In this document: in pieces, positions 17,101 through 25,151 of the stretch
How positions within the stretch are numbered: the stretch's first letter is position 1
Layout: each line of letters starts with the position of its first letter
Assembly (NCBI GenBank): GCA_023428245.1
Contig: JAEYYX010000084.1
Coordinates: 62,001-126,000 of the forward strand
Direction: 5' to 3'
Length of the DNA: 64,000 bases
From: Pseudomonadota bacterium
Lineage (GTDB): Bacteria > Myxococcota_A > Polyangia > Polyangiales > Polyangiaceae
Made by a program: the position numbers and the translations under genes
Notes under the pieces: generated by a model
Seen by the model: the letters and a program-made list of their open reading frames with translations, nothing else
The model's database searches: none
What the model was told of the DNA's origin: nothing

Positions 17101-18731
17101 TCCGGTTCGAGCACCGGTCCAATCACGGCGAGGGAGAGCTTCTGAAACTTGAGCTGCTCCGCGATGAAGGTGTCCGCTGTGAGCTTCAGATTGAGCTGGG
17201 CGTTTTCGGGCTCTGAGGGAACAAACTCGACGGCGCCGCGTAAATTTTGATTTTCGAGCTTGAACTGACCGATGCCGAGGGAGCTACCGGCGAGCGCCGG
17301 GCGGAGCAGGACGCGGTCGGATGTGATGGTGCCCGAAACCGTGCCTTCAATGGTTCCGAAGATCGGCGCCAACGCTTGGATGCGCGGGGATTGGGCCAAG
17401 ATTGTTCTCTTGAGCCTGAGGTCGAAGTCGACAGCATCGCCGTCCGCGTGTTCTTTAGAGAAGGAGATGTTCACGGGGATGGCCCGCTCATGCAGAACGA
17501 AGGTTCCGCGTACCCCTCGTTCGTCGACGCTGCCGGCGGCGTCGATTGCCGGCGTCTTCTGCCCCGCGATCTCGCCTGGCAGAAGGGTAGCGTTCCAGTC
17601 GACGGCGATGCGTCCTTCTTGGCCCCAAAGCTCGACGCTCGAACGTAAGCCGAGATGGCTCTCGGGCCAGTCTTCGCGCAGCAGACGCAAGTTCACGCTG
17701 TCTGCGTCCAAGTCGAAGTCAGCTTCGACCTCAGGTGAGACGCGGAGGCGGCCCTGGGCTTGGAAACTCGCAGCCCCCGACTGAATCGTGGCCCGGACGT
17801 CGAGGCGGGGCAGGGTGCCTTCGATGTGATGATAGACTGCGATCTCTCCGTCGATGGGCCACTCCGGGAGCAGGCGACGAATCGCCTCGCCGGGAGTATC
17901 AGCGAAGATGCCGTCTGCTTGGACCCTGCCGTCTTGATAGCTGATGAGCTCGTGGCCCTGAATCTCTCCGGAGCTCAGGTCGAGATCGGCTGTGATTTCT
18001 CCGGGGATCCGAAAGCTGGCCTTTCCGAACAGCTCGAGAGGTTCATCCAAGACCTCCCGCACTTCACCCTGCACCTCGGGCAAATCAATCGCTACGCCCA
18101 CATCGGTGACGAGGAGTCTTCCCTCTGCTCTCGCGATCTCAAACGTTCCTTCCGGCACGCTCGGGAGCTCGGAGCTGCCTGTGATGCGAAACAAACGGAC
18201 ATCCGGAAACCAGACGCGAATGCTGCGACCGGATTCTTCGGAAGGCTCGGTGCTTGGACTGCGTGGCTCGAAGGCGTCGACGATGGACGGGATCGGATCT
18301 TCGCCGGCGCCCTTCGCGGGTGAAAGGTGAACCTGGCCTCCGTCGATGCGCACGGCGTCGACCACAATGCTGAGCTTTTCGAAGAAGCGCAGCGCTCGGA
18401 TCGTGGCGCCGAGCAAATCAAAGTCGACGGTGAGGCGCTCGGCGGCGATGACCGTGCGCCCCTCCGGATCGGTGATCTTGATCTCTTCTGCAGCGAGGCC
18501 GAACGCGTCGAGGCGCGAGAGGTTTTGGATAGCGAAGGTGCCTCGAAAGGTGCTGTTCAAGAGCGCGACAATGAGGCCGCGCTCTGCCTCGCGAGCGACG
18601 GGCAGTCCGAGGTGTAAGACTGTCGCGAGCACAGTTCCGAGCAGGAAGACGACCGTGCCAAAGAGCGAGAGGGCGATCCCGGAGATGATCCTTCGTCGCC
18701 GCCGCGGAGGCTTGGGCTCGGCAGCGCTCAT
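14130..18731 (-). CDS. tamB: TamB-like translocation and assembly module protein
   Basis: 1533 aa. An N-terminal membrane anchor (about residues 15-43, after an RRRRR-rich start) is followed by about 1,450 residues of repeating amphipathic beta-strands typical of the AsmA/TamB/VPS13-like bridge proteins, which span the periplasm as a hydrophobic groove. The C-terminal about 300 residues match the TamB (DUF490) domain: VAGDPVVYIDDDLTMDGSIA, GRIHVMGRVFIIEHGTVYFD, NPLLELSATWRA, and a barrel-like end closing in LLWQYRY. Length is longer than E. coli TamB (about 1,260 aa). It lies 148 bp downstream of tamA in the same direction. TamA/TamB pairs assist outer-membrane protein insertion or lipid transport. 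Confidence 0.9.
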   Translation of the reverse strand: MSAAEPKPPRRRRRIISGIALSLFGTVVFLLGTVLATVLHLGLPVAREAERGLIVALLNSTFRGTFAIQNLSRLDAFGLAAEEIKITDPEGRTVIAAERLTVDFDLLGATIRALRFFEKLSIVVDAVRIDGGQVHLSPAKGAGEDPIPSIVDAFEPRSPSTEPSEESGRSIRVWFPDVRLFRITGSSELPSVPEGTFEIARAEGRLLVTDVGVAIDLPEVQGEVREVLDEPLELFGKASFRIPGEITADLDLSSGEIQGHELISYQDGRVQADGIFADTPGEAIRRLLPEWPIDGEIAVYHHIEGTLPRLDVRATIQSGAASFQAQGRLRVSPEVEADFDLDADSVNLRLLREDWPESHLGLRSSVELWGQEGRIAVDWNATLLPGEIAGQKTPAIDAAGSVDERGVRGTFVLHERAIPVNISFSKEHADGDAVDFDLRLKRTILAQSPRIQALAPIFGTIEGTVSGTITSDRVLLRPALAGSSLGIGQFKLENQNLRGAVEFVPSEPENAQLNLKLTADTFIAEQLKFQKLSLAVIGPVLEPEATLTAVTARGLSLETKTRTRTDRVELSNLHATVRGDGPPILLRLDHGAYDDSHMELRGLEIESTGRLSADLRSAGHKTELRVDAENLDLARIARVLELPIDTLSGKVSMNADLKLDQKSEGTLSLKVEQGAARGITGVALSLDSRFDAGRFVGTANGSVDGVGQGNFAWDLELAGSPHSLSALSDARGVASAELSGLELATLRALIPLDPSLPKTYGRARGTLKLERPDPSALPVARATLETEGLALELSDGTRIDRTELALYADLEPNRKRLSVAAHGSDLLGALGTVSMELGLPLDEWAEKMPSGDTLLAQVTEEAPLDAVFSIPARDLSEFPLPIPAAADLRGRLTARGTARGTLSRPLFSGTVNVDELTVRESGIAKPIDLETKFQAAPAARALTAQVLLIQGRSQIASGTADLTFPSGAPDGPSWLGQAQVIFDGMPTDLIVPLAETGIRGSVQGSLAVARRDLLPELSSSLEIKKISALGKRVGDGTLEMRTNGARVGATLEIEDEFGSFEAQVDGSLRATRDFVELSPAEPLMARVTAKRFNASVLAPVFEDVLDDFGGSLSGEASLELGAPLEETDSWRAKITGHLSLTDGEMTPTSMRLKFTGVTMNLKARPEGNYNLLEVTNLRAKARSNEENFEGQGTLYFNNLDWVGGRITFSQTQVPVLFEGIELATLSGKGQLDMEKQDDELHMKLEIPELEAELPAISDRNLIALRENETIVVTTGSRNLFEKEAASGDDTKIILSVHLGDRVRVKSSFLNLKVAGDPVVYIDDDLTMDGSIALVPGGRIHVMGRVFIIEHGTVYFDNSDISNPLLELSATWRASDGVLIRAALSGRAKNPRLEWSSDPPMPGGENAVIARVLGGGSQGNASNTGLAYGAAAVNELLGQSGVRGVEFSAQTETSQQGQIARLSERSRDSYSAAVQISENVWFEGKYTQDRAGPGTTPRSGFSGTIDWRFSPQWSARTEVGTLGVGLDMLWQYRY

Positions 18732-18879
18732 GGCCCTACTTTGCCAAGAGTGTCGACGTTTCGCTATCGAGCTCCGCTGACTTGCAAACCGCTCGCTCCG
18801 CGCGTGCCGAAGCGCCAGACGCGGCGGGCCCGCGCGGGAGCGAAGGAGCTGTGAAACTCGCTCGCGGGCCCTATCAGGC

Positions 18880-21033
18880 TCAATAGGCCTCGCCGATCAG
18901 GACGTGAAGGACCAGACCCTCGTACCAATTCGGGCTGTTATAAGGGGCTATTTCCGAGATATCGGGGAAGTCACTATCGGTGTCGCCGAGTCTTTGCAGT
19001 CCGGGGACCCGCATGCCCAAGTCGACGCGGATCGGGCCGACCGGGGATTGGTAACGAAGTCCGGGGCCGACGGAGATGTGGGGAGCCATGAAGTCAAAAG
19101 TGAAGAGCTCCTCGGTGACGTTCGACGCGTCCACAAAAAGAACCGCGCCCCAGGGTCCCGCTATCCGGTACCGGAGCTCGACAGACGCCTCCCATAAGCT
19201 GAAGCCACCGAGCGGACGGAGGCACTCGGTGGGCTGCGCGTCGAGAGCTCCGGTACACCGCTGGTCTTCGGGCAAGAGAAATCCAATGGGCCCTTGGGGG
19301 CCAATGCGTTGATAAGGATAGCCGCGATTGGACTGGGGGCCGCCGGAGTAGAAAGCGCGAAAGAGGAGGCGATGCTGGTCCCGCACGACGTCGACGCTCG
19401 TTGGATCGGCGACCGCACCCTGCAGGGCTGTTCCGTAGTTTTGGGGGAAGACGAAGCCGACGGTCGCGCGTGAGGCAAGGATGAGGCGCCTCCCGTAGTC
19501 GAGCGGCACAAAAAATCGAGCTTCAGGGCGGATGCGGATGTCCTCCAGCTGACCGCCAAGAGCCGGGATTGCGACTTGGAGGCTATTGGAGAGAAAGAGC
19601 CCTTTGGTCGGCGATATCGGGTCGTCCCGAAGATCGAGATCTGTGAGGAGTTCGGGGTAGGCCACCAAGACGTCATCGAGCCCGCAGTGGTCTCCTGGGT
19701 CGTCCGAGTCACAGATATCGGAGAGGCGTCCCTGGTACGTGAAAGGAAAGTTGGACCGCCAGTTCATGGACAAGGAGGTCGGCATCAGCCGATCGAAGAA
19801 TGTGCGGCGCACTCCGAGCGAAAACGTGAGCTCGTTATACCCAATGACACGCTCGCTTTCGGGTGAGCTGCTGTCGGCGAGCGGATAGAGCAGGGGATAG
19901 ACGTTGTAGCCGCTGTCGATGAAGCCTCGGGTGCGCCCTTCGAGGAACGAGGGTTGCTCGAGGCTGATGAGCAGAGCATTTTCGGCGAAAACAGTGGTAG
20001 GCGCGTTCCAGTTCTCCCAGTTCGTGATGCGGGTTGGGAAGAAGGTCAGGCCGGGCCTTGTCGACACGCTGAGTTCCCGGAGGCCGCCGAGGAAGTTTCT
20101 GTGGGTCCAGCCGAGACGCCCGTTTACGCCGAGGCGCAGCACGTCGAGCGTCGCTCCCACGCCTGCTGTGACGCTGCGGAGGGGTGCCTCGGTGACGCGG
20201 ACGGAGATCGGGATCTCTGTCACGCCGGGATCTTTCAGATCCGGGATGACCTCCACCTTCGAAAACACACCGAGGTCAAAGAGAGCTGCGCGCGCTTGTT
20301 CGAGATCGTGCCGTGAGTAGCGCGCTCCGCGGCGGAGTCCGAGGGTCCTCCGGATCGGTCCCTCAGGCAACTCCGTTAAGCCTTCGAGCTTGACGTCGCC
20401 GTAGACCGCTCTGGGTCCGGGGTTCACCGTGAGCGTGACGATCGCTGCGTGCTCTGCAAGATCGACCTTGGCTGTGCCTTGAGTCCTCACATACGCGTAG
20501 CCGTAATCAGCGAGCGCATTCGAGACGTCCGACTCGGCCTTCTCATAGACGTCTTCGTCGAAAGGATCGCCTGAGCGGAGCGGGTTGACTTCGAGGGCCC
20601 GCGCAGCCGCTTCAAAAGGCAAGCCCGAGAGGCCATTGGTTTCCACCTTTCGTACGAGCACCAGCGGCCCTTTGTCGATCTCAATCTCGACTTTGACCCG
20701 GTCTTCGCTCTCGACAATTACACGCGCTGCGCGGACCTTCGCCTCATAGTAGCCCCGCCTGCGCAGCTGACGCTCGACGCGTGCGAGATCGCGCTCGAGC
20801 GTCGCTTCATCAAACAGCTCATAGTCGTAGACGAACCCGGTCGGGAGCGCGCCGAACAGGCGCGCTGGCTCTCGAGTCGCGAGGCCATCGCGGATTTCCT
20901 TCTCTTCGCGTCCGGAGGTGCCACTGATGGTGACGCTCTCGATCGCTGTGCGTCCTTCGGGGAGCTGATGGCAAGCAAGCGAGAGCGGGAGCAATAGCGC
21001 GAGCTCCGCTACGAAAAGGAAAGCCCGGACCAT
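18880..21033 (-). CDS. tamA: Omp85-family outer-membrane protein (TamA-like)
   Basis: 717 aa from ATG 21033; an in-frame TTG at 21078 would add 15 residues. The signal peptide ends PLSLACHQLPEG; the Cys could be lipidated but the lipobox is non-canonical. About three POTRA domains follow, each with a beta-alpha-alpha-beta-beta pattern (for example RRRGYYEAKVRAARVIVE and LADYGYAYVRTQGTAKVD), then a 16-strand Omp85 barrel with the family motif VGPGLRYQSPVGPIRVDLG near the end (the conserved [VIL]RGF-type loop reads NRGYPYQRIGPQGP here). It is upstream of tamB, the usual tamA-tamB order. BamA itself is less likely because only three POTRAs are seen and tamB is next. The start codon lies in a perfect palindrome. 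Confidence 0.88.
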   Translation of the reverse strand: MVRAFLFVAELALLLPLSLACHQLPEGRTAIESVTISGTSGREEKEIRDGLATREPARLFGALPTGFVYDYELFDEATLERDLARVERQLRRRGYYEAKVRAARVIVESEDRVKVEIEIDKGPLVLVRKVETNGLSGLPFEAAARALEVNPLRSGDPFDEDVYEKAESDVSNALADYGYAYVRTQGTAKVDLAEHAAIVTLTVNPGPRAVYGDVKLEGLTELPEGPIRRTLGLRRGARYSRHDLEQARAALFDLGVFSKVEVIPDLKDPGVTEIPISVRVTEAPLRSVTAGVGATLDVLRLGVNGRLGWTHRNFLGGLRELSVSTRPGLTFFPTRITNWENWNAPTTVFAENALLISLEQPSFLEGRTRGFIDSGYNVYPLLYPLADSSSPESERVIGYNELTFSLGVRRTFFDRLMPTSLSMNWRSNFPFTYQGRLSDICDSDDPGDHCGLDDVLVAYPELLTDLDLRDDPISPTKGLFLSNSLQVAIPALGGQLEDIRIRPEARFFVPLDYGRRLILASRATVGFVFPQNYGTALQGAVADPTSVDVVRDQHRLLFRAFYSGGPQSNRGYPYQRIGPQGPIGFLLPEDQRCTGALDAQPTECLRPLGGFSLWEASVELRYRIAGPWGAVLFVDASNVTEELFTFDFMAPHISVGPGLRYQSPVGPIRVDLGMRVPGLQRLGDTDSDFPDISEIAPYNSPNWYEGLVLHVLIGEAY

Positions 21034-21045
21034 GGTCCGGGCTTT
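21020..21045 (-). promoter_or_regulatory. 26-bp perfect palindrome over the tamA start codon
   Basis: AAAGCCCGGACCA and TGGTCCGGGCTTT are exact reverse complements, centred on the ATG at 21033-21031. On the minus strand the 3' arm runs into TTTCCTTTT, so it also resembles an intrinsic terminator for the upstream lipoprotein gene (stop 21104). It could therefore attenuate transcription into tamA or mask the start codon in the mRNA. Confidence 0.6.
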
Positions 21046-21103
21046 TGGAGACGGGATTTTTCTTGCCACGAGCGGCAATCAGAAAGAATGAGCCCTTTCG
21101 GTA

Positions 21104-21823
21104 TCAGTCTTTCGGGGGCTTACGCTTGACGCCCGGGAGGGTTGCGAGTTCGGGAGCCTTCTCGAGATATTCGATGCCCCCGTAGGTCAGGATGCCCATA
21201 ATCGGATCGGCTTCCTGGCCACCCGAGGACATCGTGAAGTTCACGCTATAGGTTCCGGTGACCTTGACCTTCGCGCCCTTGGCCGGAAGCGGATTCGGGA
21301 TCGGAACGCCCCAGACCTGATCGTTGTACTCGGCCTCACCCGGCTCCTTCTTTTTCCCCGAATCGAACTCCTTGATGGCGTCGTAGATCTGCGCGTAGTT
21401 CGACGCGAAGCCCATGACCTTGATGGAGTCCTTCTCTTCGGCATCCTTCGTCTCACCGACCCAGAACGTGGGGATGGGAGCGCGACAGCCTTCCGGATCT
21501 GCCTTGCCAGCTTTGTGAACGGCGCAGGCGGGGGCGTCCTCGAGGTTCGTCTTGATGATGTAACCGACGAGCGTGATCTTGGTATCGGCGACCTCTTTGG
21601 TGTGCACGCGGTTTCTGAGGGAGTAGCTCGCTCCCCACACCGTGTACGCATCACCGTCCTTGATCGGCTTGTCCGGAATCGAAGGAACGGAGGGGAGAGA
21701 GACGCTCACCCCCGCCACCGGCTTGACGGGCTCGTATTTGACTTCGTCGCGACCACAGGCGACGAGGCTCAAGGCGATGCCCACGAGGGCCAATGACTGA
21801 GGGAACAACCTGGTCTTTCTCAT
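21104..21823 (-). CDS. Lipoprotein of unknown function
   Basis: 239 aa; ATG 21823 is chosen because GGAG lies 6 nt upstream and the signal peptide starts there (MRKTRLFPQSLALVGIALS, lipobox LVAC). The longer open frame to 21916 adds a non-signal-like stretch. The mature part has two Cys about 10 apart (ACAVHKAGKADPEGC) and repeated beta-like patches (KITLVGYIIKT, KVKVTGTYSVNF), suggesting an OB-like or beta-barrel periplasmic domain; this is inference. It precedes tamA by about 70 bp in the same direction, but the palindrome between them may be a terminator. Confidence 0.75.
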   Translation of the reverse strand: MRKTRLFPQSLALVGIALSLVACGRDEVKYEPVKPVAGVSVSLPSVPSIPDKPIKDGDAYTVWGASYSLRNRVHTKEVADTKITLVGYIIKTNLEDAPACAVHKAGKADPEGCRAPIPTFWVGETKDAEEKDSIKVMGFASNYAQIYDAIKEFDSGKKKEPGEAEYNDQVWGVPIPNPLPAKGAKVKVTGTYSVNFTMSSGGQEADPIMGILTYGGIEYLEKAPELATLPGVKRKPPKD

Positions 21824-21956
21824 TCGTATCTCCTGAACTTTCCCCCGCGTTCGGAGGGAGGGGCGTACTCGCCCGACTTCTTGTGCGACGGTAATCCTCT
21901 GACCTTCCCTCGGCAAGATCTGGCATCATGTCTTGGCTCGGGGTTAGCTTCGTCCC

Positions 21957-22667
21957 GTGGTTCGGACGATCTGGATCGGCGACGTGCACGGCTGCGCCCA
22001 TGAACTCGGCAGCCTCTTGGGCGAAATAGGACCTACCGAGGGCGATCAGGTGGTCTTTGTCGGCGATTTGGTCGCTCGCGGCCCGGATACCCGCGGGGTT
22101 CTGCGGATTGCCCGAGAGGTCTCTGCGCTCGCGGTGCGAGGCAACCATGAGCACCGCCTACTGCTCGCCCATCAAGCCAGAAAAAGCGGAGAGCGGGGGC
22201 CGCGTCTCGGCAGCTCTCACGAGGCTCTGCTTCGTGAGCTCGGCGACGAGGAGTGGGCTCAGCTGGACGCTATGCCGCTCAGCTTGGAATTTCCTTCTCA
22301 TAATGTACGAGTGGTCCATGCGGGCGTTGTGCCGGGGGTTCCCTTCGAGGAGCAGCAGGCTTGGTCCCTGCTCCATATCCGCTCCCTCACCGGGCGAGGG
22401 GCTCCGAGCGATCGCTTCTCCGCGGTGAGTTGGGCGAAGTCGTACTCGGACCTTCCTCACGTGGTCTTCGGGCACAACGCCCAAGCCGGGCTTCAGCTCG
22501 AGACGCACGCGACGGGTCTCGACACTGCTTGTGTGTATGGGGGACGGCTGACGGCGCTCATACTGTCCGAGAATCAATCGCCGCCGCCTCCCGCGAGCAG
22601 GAAGGATTGCATCGTGAGTGTGAAGTCCGCTGCTCGCTACGTCGGTTATGGTCCACGCGCGGAGTGA
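21957..22667 (+). CDS. Calcineurin-like metallophosphatase (PrpA/ApaH type)
   Basis: 236 aa from GTG 21957. The dinuclear metal site is clear: IGDVHG (residues 7-12), VGDLVARGPD (about 35-44), RGNHE (about 60-64), later GVVPGVPFEEQQAW and VVFGHNAQAG, with the C-terminal ETHATGLDTACVYGGRLTAL typical of bacterial PPP-family phosphatases and diadenosine-tetraphosphate hydrolases. It probably hydrolyses phosphoproteins or Ap4A in the cytoplasm; the two cannot be told apart here. It overlaps rsmE by 20 bp, so they are likely co-translated. It is divergent from the lipoprotein gene, with 133 bp between. Confidence 0.88.
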   Translation: MVRTIWIGDVHGCAHELGSLLGEIGPTEGDQVVFVGDLVARGPDTRGVLRIAREVSALAVRGNHEHRLLLAHQARKSGERGPRLGSSHEALLRELGDEEWAQLDAMPLSLEFPSHNVRVVHAGVVPGVPFEEQQAWSLLHIRSLTGRGAPSDRFSAVSWAKSYSDLPHVVFGHNAQAGLQLETHATGLDTACVYGGRLTALILSENQSPPPPASRKDCIVSVKSAARYVGYGPRAE

Positions 22668-23448
22668 CGTCACGCTCGGGACCGCGGCGCCTGAGGACGC
22701 ACTCGAGCGCGTCCGGGTGCTTCGTATTCCCGTAGGCGGTCTCCACGCGGGGCACTATGAGCTTGACGCGGGGGCCTCTCACTATGCGCTCCGCGTACAC
22801 CGAGTCGCGGTGGGCGATGTGCTCGAGCTCTTCGATCCAAGACGAGCTGAGCTCGCCCGCGCCCGGGTCGAGGAGCTGCCCAAGGGAAAAGGAGCGTTGC
22901 TCGCGGTCGAGATCGACGCGGTCCTGCGGGCGGAGGCCAAGAGCCTCCCGATCACACTCTTGGTCTGTGTGTCCAAAGGAGACAAGCCGGAGCAAGCGCT
23001 CCGGGACGCCACGGCCCTCGGGATCGAGCGGGTGGTGCTGGTCCTTTCGGATCGGGTTCAATCTCCCACAGGGGCGCGAGAGATCGAGCGTTATGAGAGA
23101 GTGATGATCGAAACCGCGCGCCAATCGGGTCGCGGGACGCTGCCCGAGGTGATTGGCCCCATCTCCTTTGAGCAAGCCCTTGCGAGTGCACCCGGGCGAA
23201 GACTGGCCTGCGTGCCGGGGGACAGATCAGTTCCCCTGCTTGCGGCGCTCCGTGAACGTAACGGCGAGAGCGTCTCACTTCTCATTGGCCCCGAGGGGGG
23301 GCTCAGTCCGAGCGAGGTCGCGCGCCTCCTCGATGAGCGCTTTGTTCTTTGCAGTCTGGGGCCCTTCGTGCTCCGGGCCGAGCTCGCGGTCTCCGTGGCC
23401 CTCGGCATCGCCCAAGGACACTTCTGGGCCGAGCCGACCCAAGGCTGA
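22648..23448 (+). CDS. rsmE: 16S rRNA (uracil-1498-N3)-methyltransferase
   Basis: 266 aa. RsmE methylates N3 of U1498 in 16S rRNA using SAM, acting on the 30S subunit. Seen: N-terminal PUA-like domain with HYALRVHRVAVGDVLELFD, then the SPOUT (trefoil-knot) domain with VCVSKGDKPEQALRDATALG, MIETARQSGRGTLPEV (Glu-x-x-Arg-Gln-Ser-Gly-Arg signature), SLLIGPEGGLSPSEV (knot glycine loop) and SLGPFVLRAELAVSVAL at the C-terminus. Canonical RsmE has ILRTETA here; the reading VLRAELA is a mild variant. Length is slightly above E. coli (243 aa). Confidence 0.93.
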   Translation: MVHARSDVTLGTAAPEDALERVRVLRIPVGGLHAGHYELDAGASHYALRVHRVAVGDVLELFDPRRAELARARVEELPKGKGALLAVEIDAVLRAEAKSLPITLLVCVSKGDKPEQALRDATALGIERVVLVLSDRVQSPTGAREIERYERVMIETARQSGRGTLPEVIGPISFEQALASAPGRRLACVPGDRSVPLLAALRERNGESVSLLIGPEGGLSPSEVARLLDERFVLCSLGPFVLRAELAVSVALGIAQGHFWAEPTQG

Positions 23449-23633
23449 GTCTTGAGGGGGAGCACACGACCCCGCCTTATGAGCGACGGGGGCCCGAGCC
23501 TGGAAGGGGAGCCGAGCTCTTGGACGGGTACAGCCTGGAGATCTGAGCGTCTGGGAGCGCCCAAGAGGGGAGCGTCTGTTCAGGTGAGATAGAAAACCAC
23601 CGAAATATACGGCTTTTAGGAGGCGCGTTCTCG

Positions 23634-23661
23634 TTGACGGCTTCCCGACCTTCCGTTTAGT
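23634..23661 (+). promoter_or_regulatory. Candidate promoter of the dcw cluster
   Basis: TTGACG (23634-23639) is 5 of 6 matches to a sigma-70 -35; TTTAGT (23656-23661) is 4 of 6 to the -10, at 16-nt spacing. Transcription would start about 23668, directly ahead of the MraZ repeat, which is where MraZ operators sit in other bacteria. Confidence 0.5.
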
Positions 23662-23670
23662 TTGGCCCTG

Positions 23671-23697
23671 GTGGGTCAAAGTGGATCAAAGTGGATC
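23671..23697 (+). promoter_or_regulatory. MraZ operator (10-bp periodic repeat)
   Basis: Three consecutive 10-bp units, GTGGGTCAAA, GTGGATCAAA and GTGGATC, carry TGG(G/A)T at 23672, 23682 and 23692. Known MraZ sites are TGGGN repeats at 10-bp period (E. coli) or AAAGTG(T/G)N3 repeats (Mycoplasma); both patterns are satisfied. The site lies between the promoter-like sequence and mraZ, so MraZ probably represses its own operon. Confidence 0.85.
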
Positions 23698-23718
23698 CTG
23701 ACCTCTCGGTGGCGCTCG

Positions 23719-24186
23719 ATGACCCTCTTCCGCGGACAGTTTCGGCACTCGCTCGACTCGAAAGGTCGAGTCCATGTGCCGGCACGCTTTCGCGAGCTCA
23801 AGGGTGAACTCAAAGACCCGCTCGGCAGTGCCCCGTTGTACGTGACGCGCGCGCTCTTCGACCGCTGCCTTCATCTTCACCCTGCATCGCATTTTGAGGA
23901 GCTCGAGGCCAAGGTGAGTGAGTATCCGCTCATGGACCCGAACATCGTGCAGTTTCGTCGCCGCTATCTTTCGGCCGCAGTGGAGTGTGAGCTCGACGCC
24001 ACTGGGCGCCTGCTCGTCCCGCAGCAGCTTCGGGAGCTCGGGGGATTCGAGCGCGAGGTGCTCTGGGTCGGGATGGGCCGGCACATTGAACTTTGGGCTC
24101 CCTGTGAGTGGGAGCGAGCGCTCGCGATGACGCCCGAGCAAGAGTCCGAGTTCAAGAAGGCCATTTTGGAGCAGTTCAAGATATGA
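23719..24186 (+). CDS. mraZ: Transcriptional regulator MraZ
   Basis: 155 aa from ATG 23719 (MTLFRGQFRHSLDSKGRVHV), the usual MraZ N-terminus; the open frame upstream is not MraZ-like. Two AbrB-like SpoVT half domains are seen: the first with DSKGRVHVPARFREL, the second with CELDATGRLLVPQQLRELGG. MraZ forms a ring and binds the 10-bp repeat upstream (23671-23697) to regulate the dcw operon. No clear Shine-Dalgarno is visible. The stop overlaps the rsmH start (ATGA), so expression is coupled. Confidence 0.95.
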   Translation: MTLFRGQFRHSLDSKGRVHVPARFRELKGELKDPLGSAPLYVTRALFDRCLHLHPASHFEELEAKVSEYPLMDPNIVQFRRRYLSAAVECELDATGRLLVPQQLRELGGFEREVLWVGMGRHIELWAPCEWERALAMTPEQESEFKKAILEQFKI

Positions 24187-25151
24187 GTATGCCTGCCTAC
24201 GAGACACCGCCCGAGTTTCACCATCTAACGGTCCTCAAGCGCGAGGCTGTCGACGCGCTGTCCCCCAAGAATGGCGGCGTCTACGTCGACCTGACTTTGG
24301 GCGCGGGCGGCCATACCGAAGCGATCCTCGAACGCGCGCCTGGCGCCCGGGTGATCGCCTTCGACCGAGATCCTTCGGCGATCATTTTTGCCAGGGGTCG
24401 CCTCGAACGTCTTGCCTCGCGCGTCACCTTCGTGCAGTCGCGGTTCTCCGAGCTGAGTGGAGAGCTTGCGCGCCTTGGAGTCGAGCATGTCGATGGCCTG
24501 CTCGCCGACCTGGGCGTCAGCTCTCCTCAACTCGATCAGGCGGCGCGAGGCATGAGCTTTCGGCGCGAAGGCCCGCTCGACATGCGGATGGATCCGACCG
24601 ACGGGGAGACCGCTGCGGACCTGCTCGTGCGTTTGACCCAGGATGAGCTCGCTGACGTCATCTATCACCTCGGTGAAGAGCGTCGCTCCCGTCGCGTTGC
24701 CCGCTGCATCAAGCAGGCACTCGACGCAGGTGAGCTCGAGACGACTTTCGATCTCCGTCGCGCGATCGTCCGCGCCGTTGGACCGCGGCGGGTGGGGGGT
24801 ATCGATCCGGCAACTCGGACCTTCCAGGCGCTCCGGCTCGCGGTGAATCGGGAGCTCGAAGAGCTCACTCTCCTCCTCAAACAATGCGCCGACGTGGTGA
24901 GCCCCGGTGGTGTCGCCGCGTTTATCAGCTTCCATTCGCTCGAAGATCGCCTCGTCAAGCGCGCTTTCTTGGATAAAGGGGCCTGGCAGCGGCTGACCAA
25001 GAAGCCAATCATCGCGACCCTCGAAGAACAGGCCGAGAACCCTCGCAGCCGGAGCGCGAAACTGCGCGCGGCGTTCCGGAGAGGAGCTCCGGAGGAGTTC
25101 GATGCGAGCCTCGAGTTTGATGCGGAAGAAGAGGACTCAGGGAGCTACTGA
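24183..25151 (+). CDS. rsmH: 16S rRNA (cytosine-1402-N4)-methyltransferase
   Basis: 322 aa from ATG 24183, in a 4-bp overlap with mraZ. RsmH (MraW) adds the N4-methyl to C1402 of 16S rRNA in the P site. Seen: VYVDLTLGAGGHTEAILER (motif I for SAM), VIAFDRDPSAI (motif II Asp), LLADLGVSSPQLDQAARGMS and DMRMDP (family signature), TFQALRLAVNRELEEL, and AAFISFHSLEDRLVKRAF at the C-terminus. The acidic C-terminal tail (about 20 residues) is extra. The stop overlaps the ftsL start by one base. Confidence 0.97.
   Translation: MSMPAYETPPEFHHLTVLKREAVDALSPKNGGVYVDLTLGAGGHTEAILERAPGARVIAFDRDPSAIIFARGRLERLASRVTFVQSRFSELSGELARLGVEHVDGLLADLGVSSPQLDQAARGMSFRREGPLDMRMDPTDGETAADLLVRLTQDELADVIYHLGEERRSRRVARCIKQALDAGELETTFDLRRAIVRAVGPRRVGGIDPATRTFQALRLAVNRELEELTLLLKQCADVVSPGGVAAFISFHSLEDRLVKRAFLDKGAWQRLTKKPIIATLEEQAENPRSRSAKLRAAFRRGAPEEFDASLEFDAEEEDSGSY

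Noticed and set aside
16266..17216. 316-codon plus-strand frame inside tamB
   Set aside because: Shadow of the very long tamB frame; no domain or start signal.
23671..23697. Simple tandem repeat or CRISPR-like units upstream of mraZ
   Set aside because: Only three 10-bp units; the pattern and position fit an MraZ operator, not an array.
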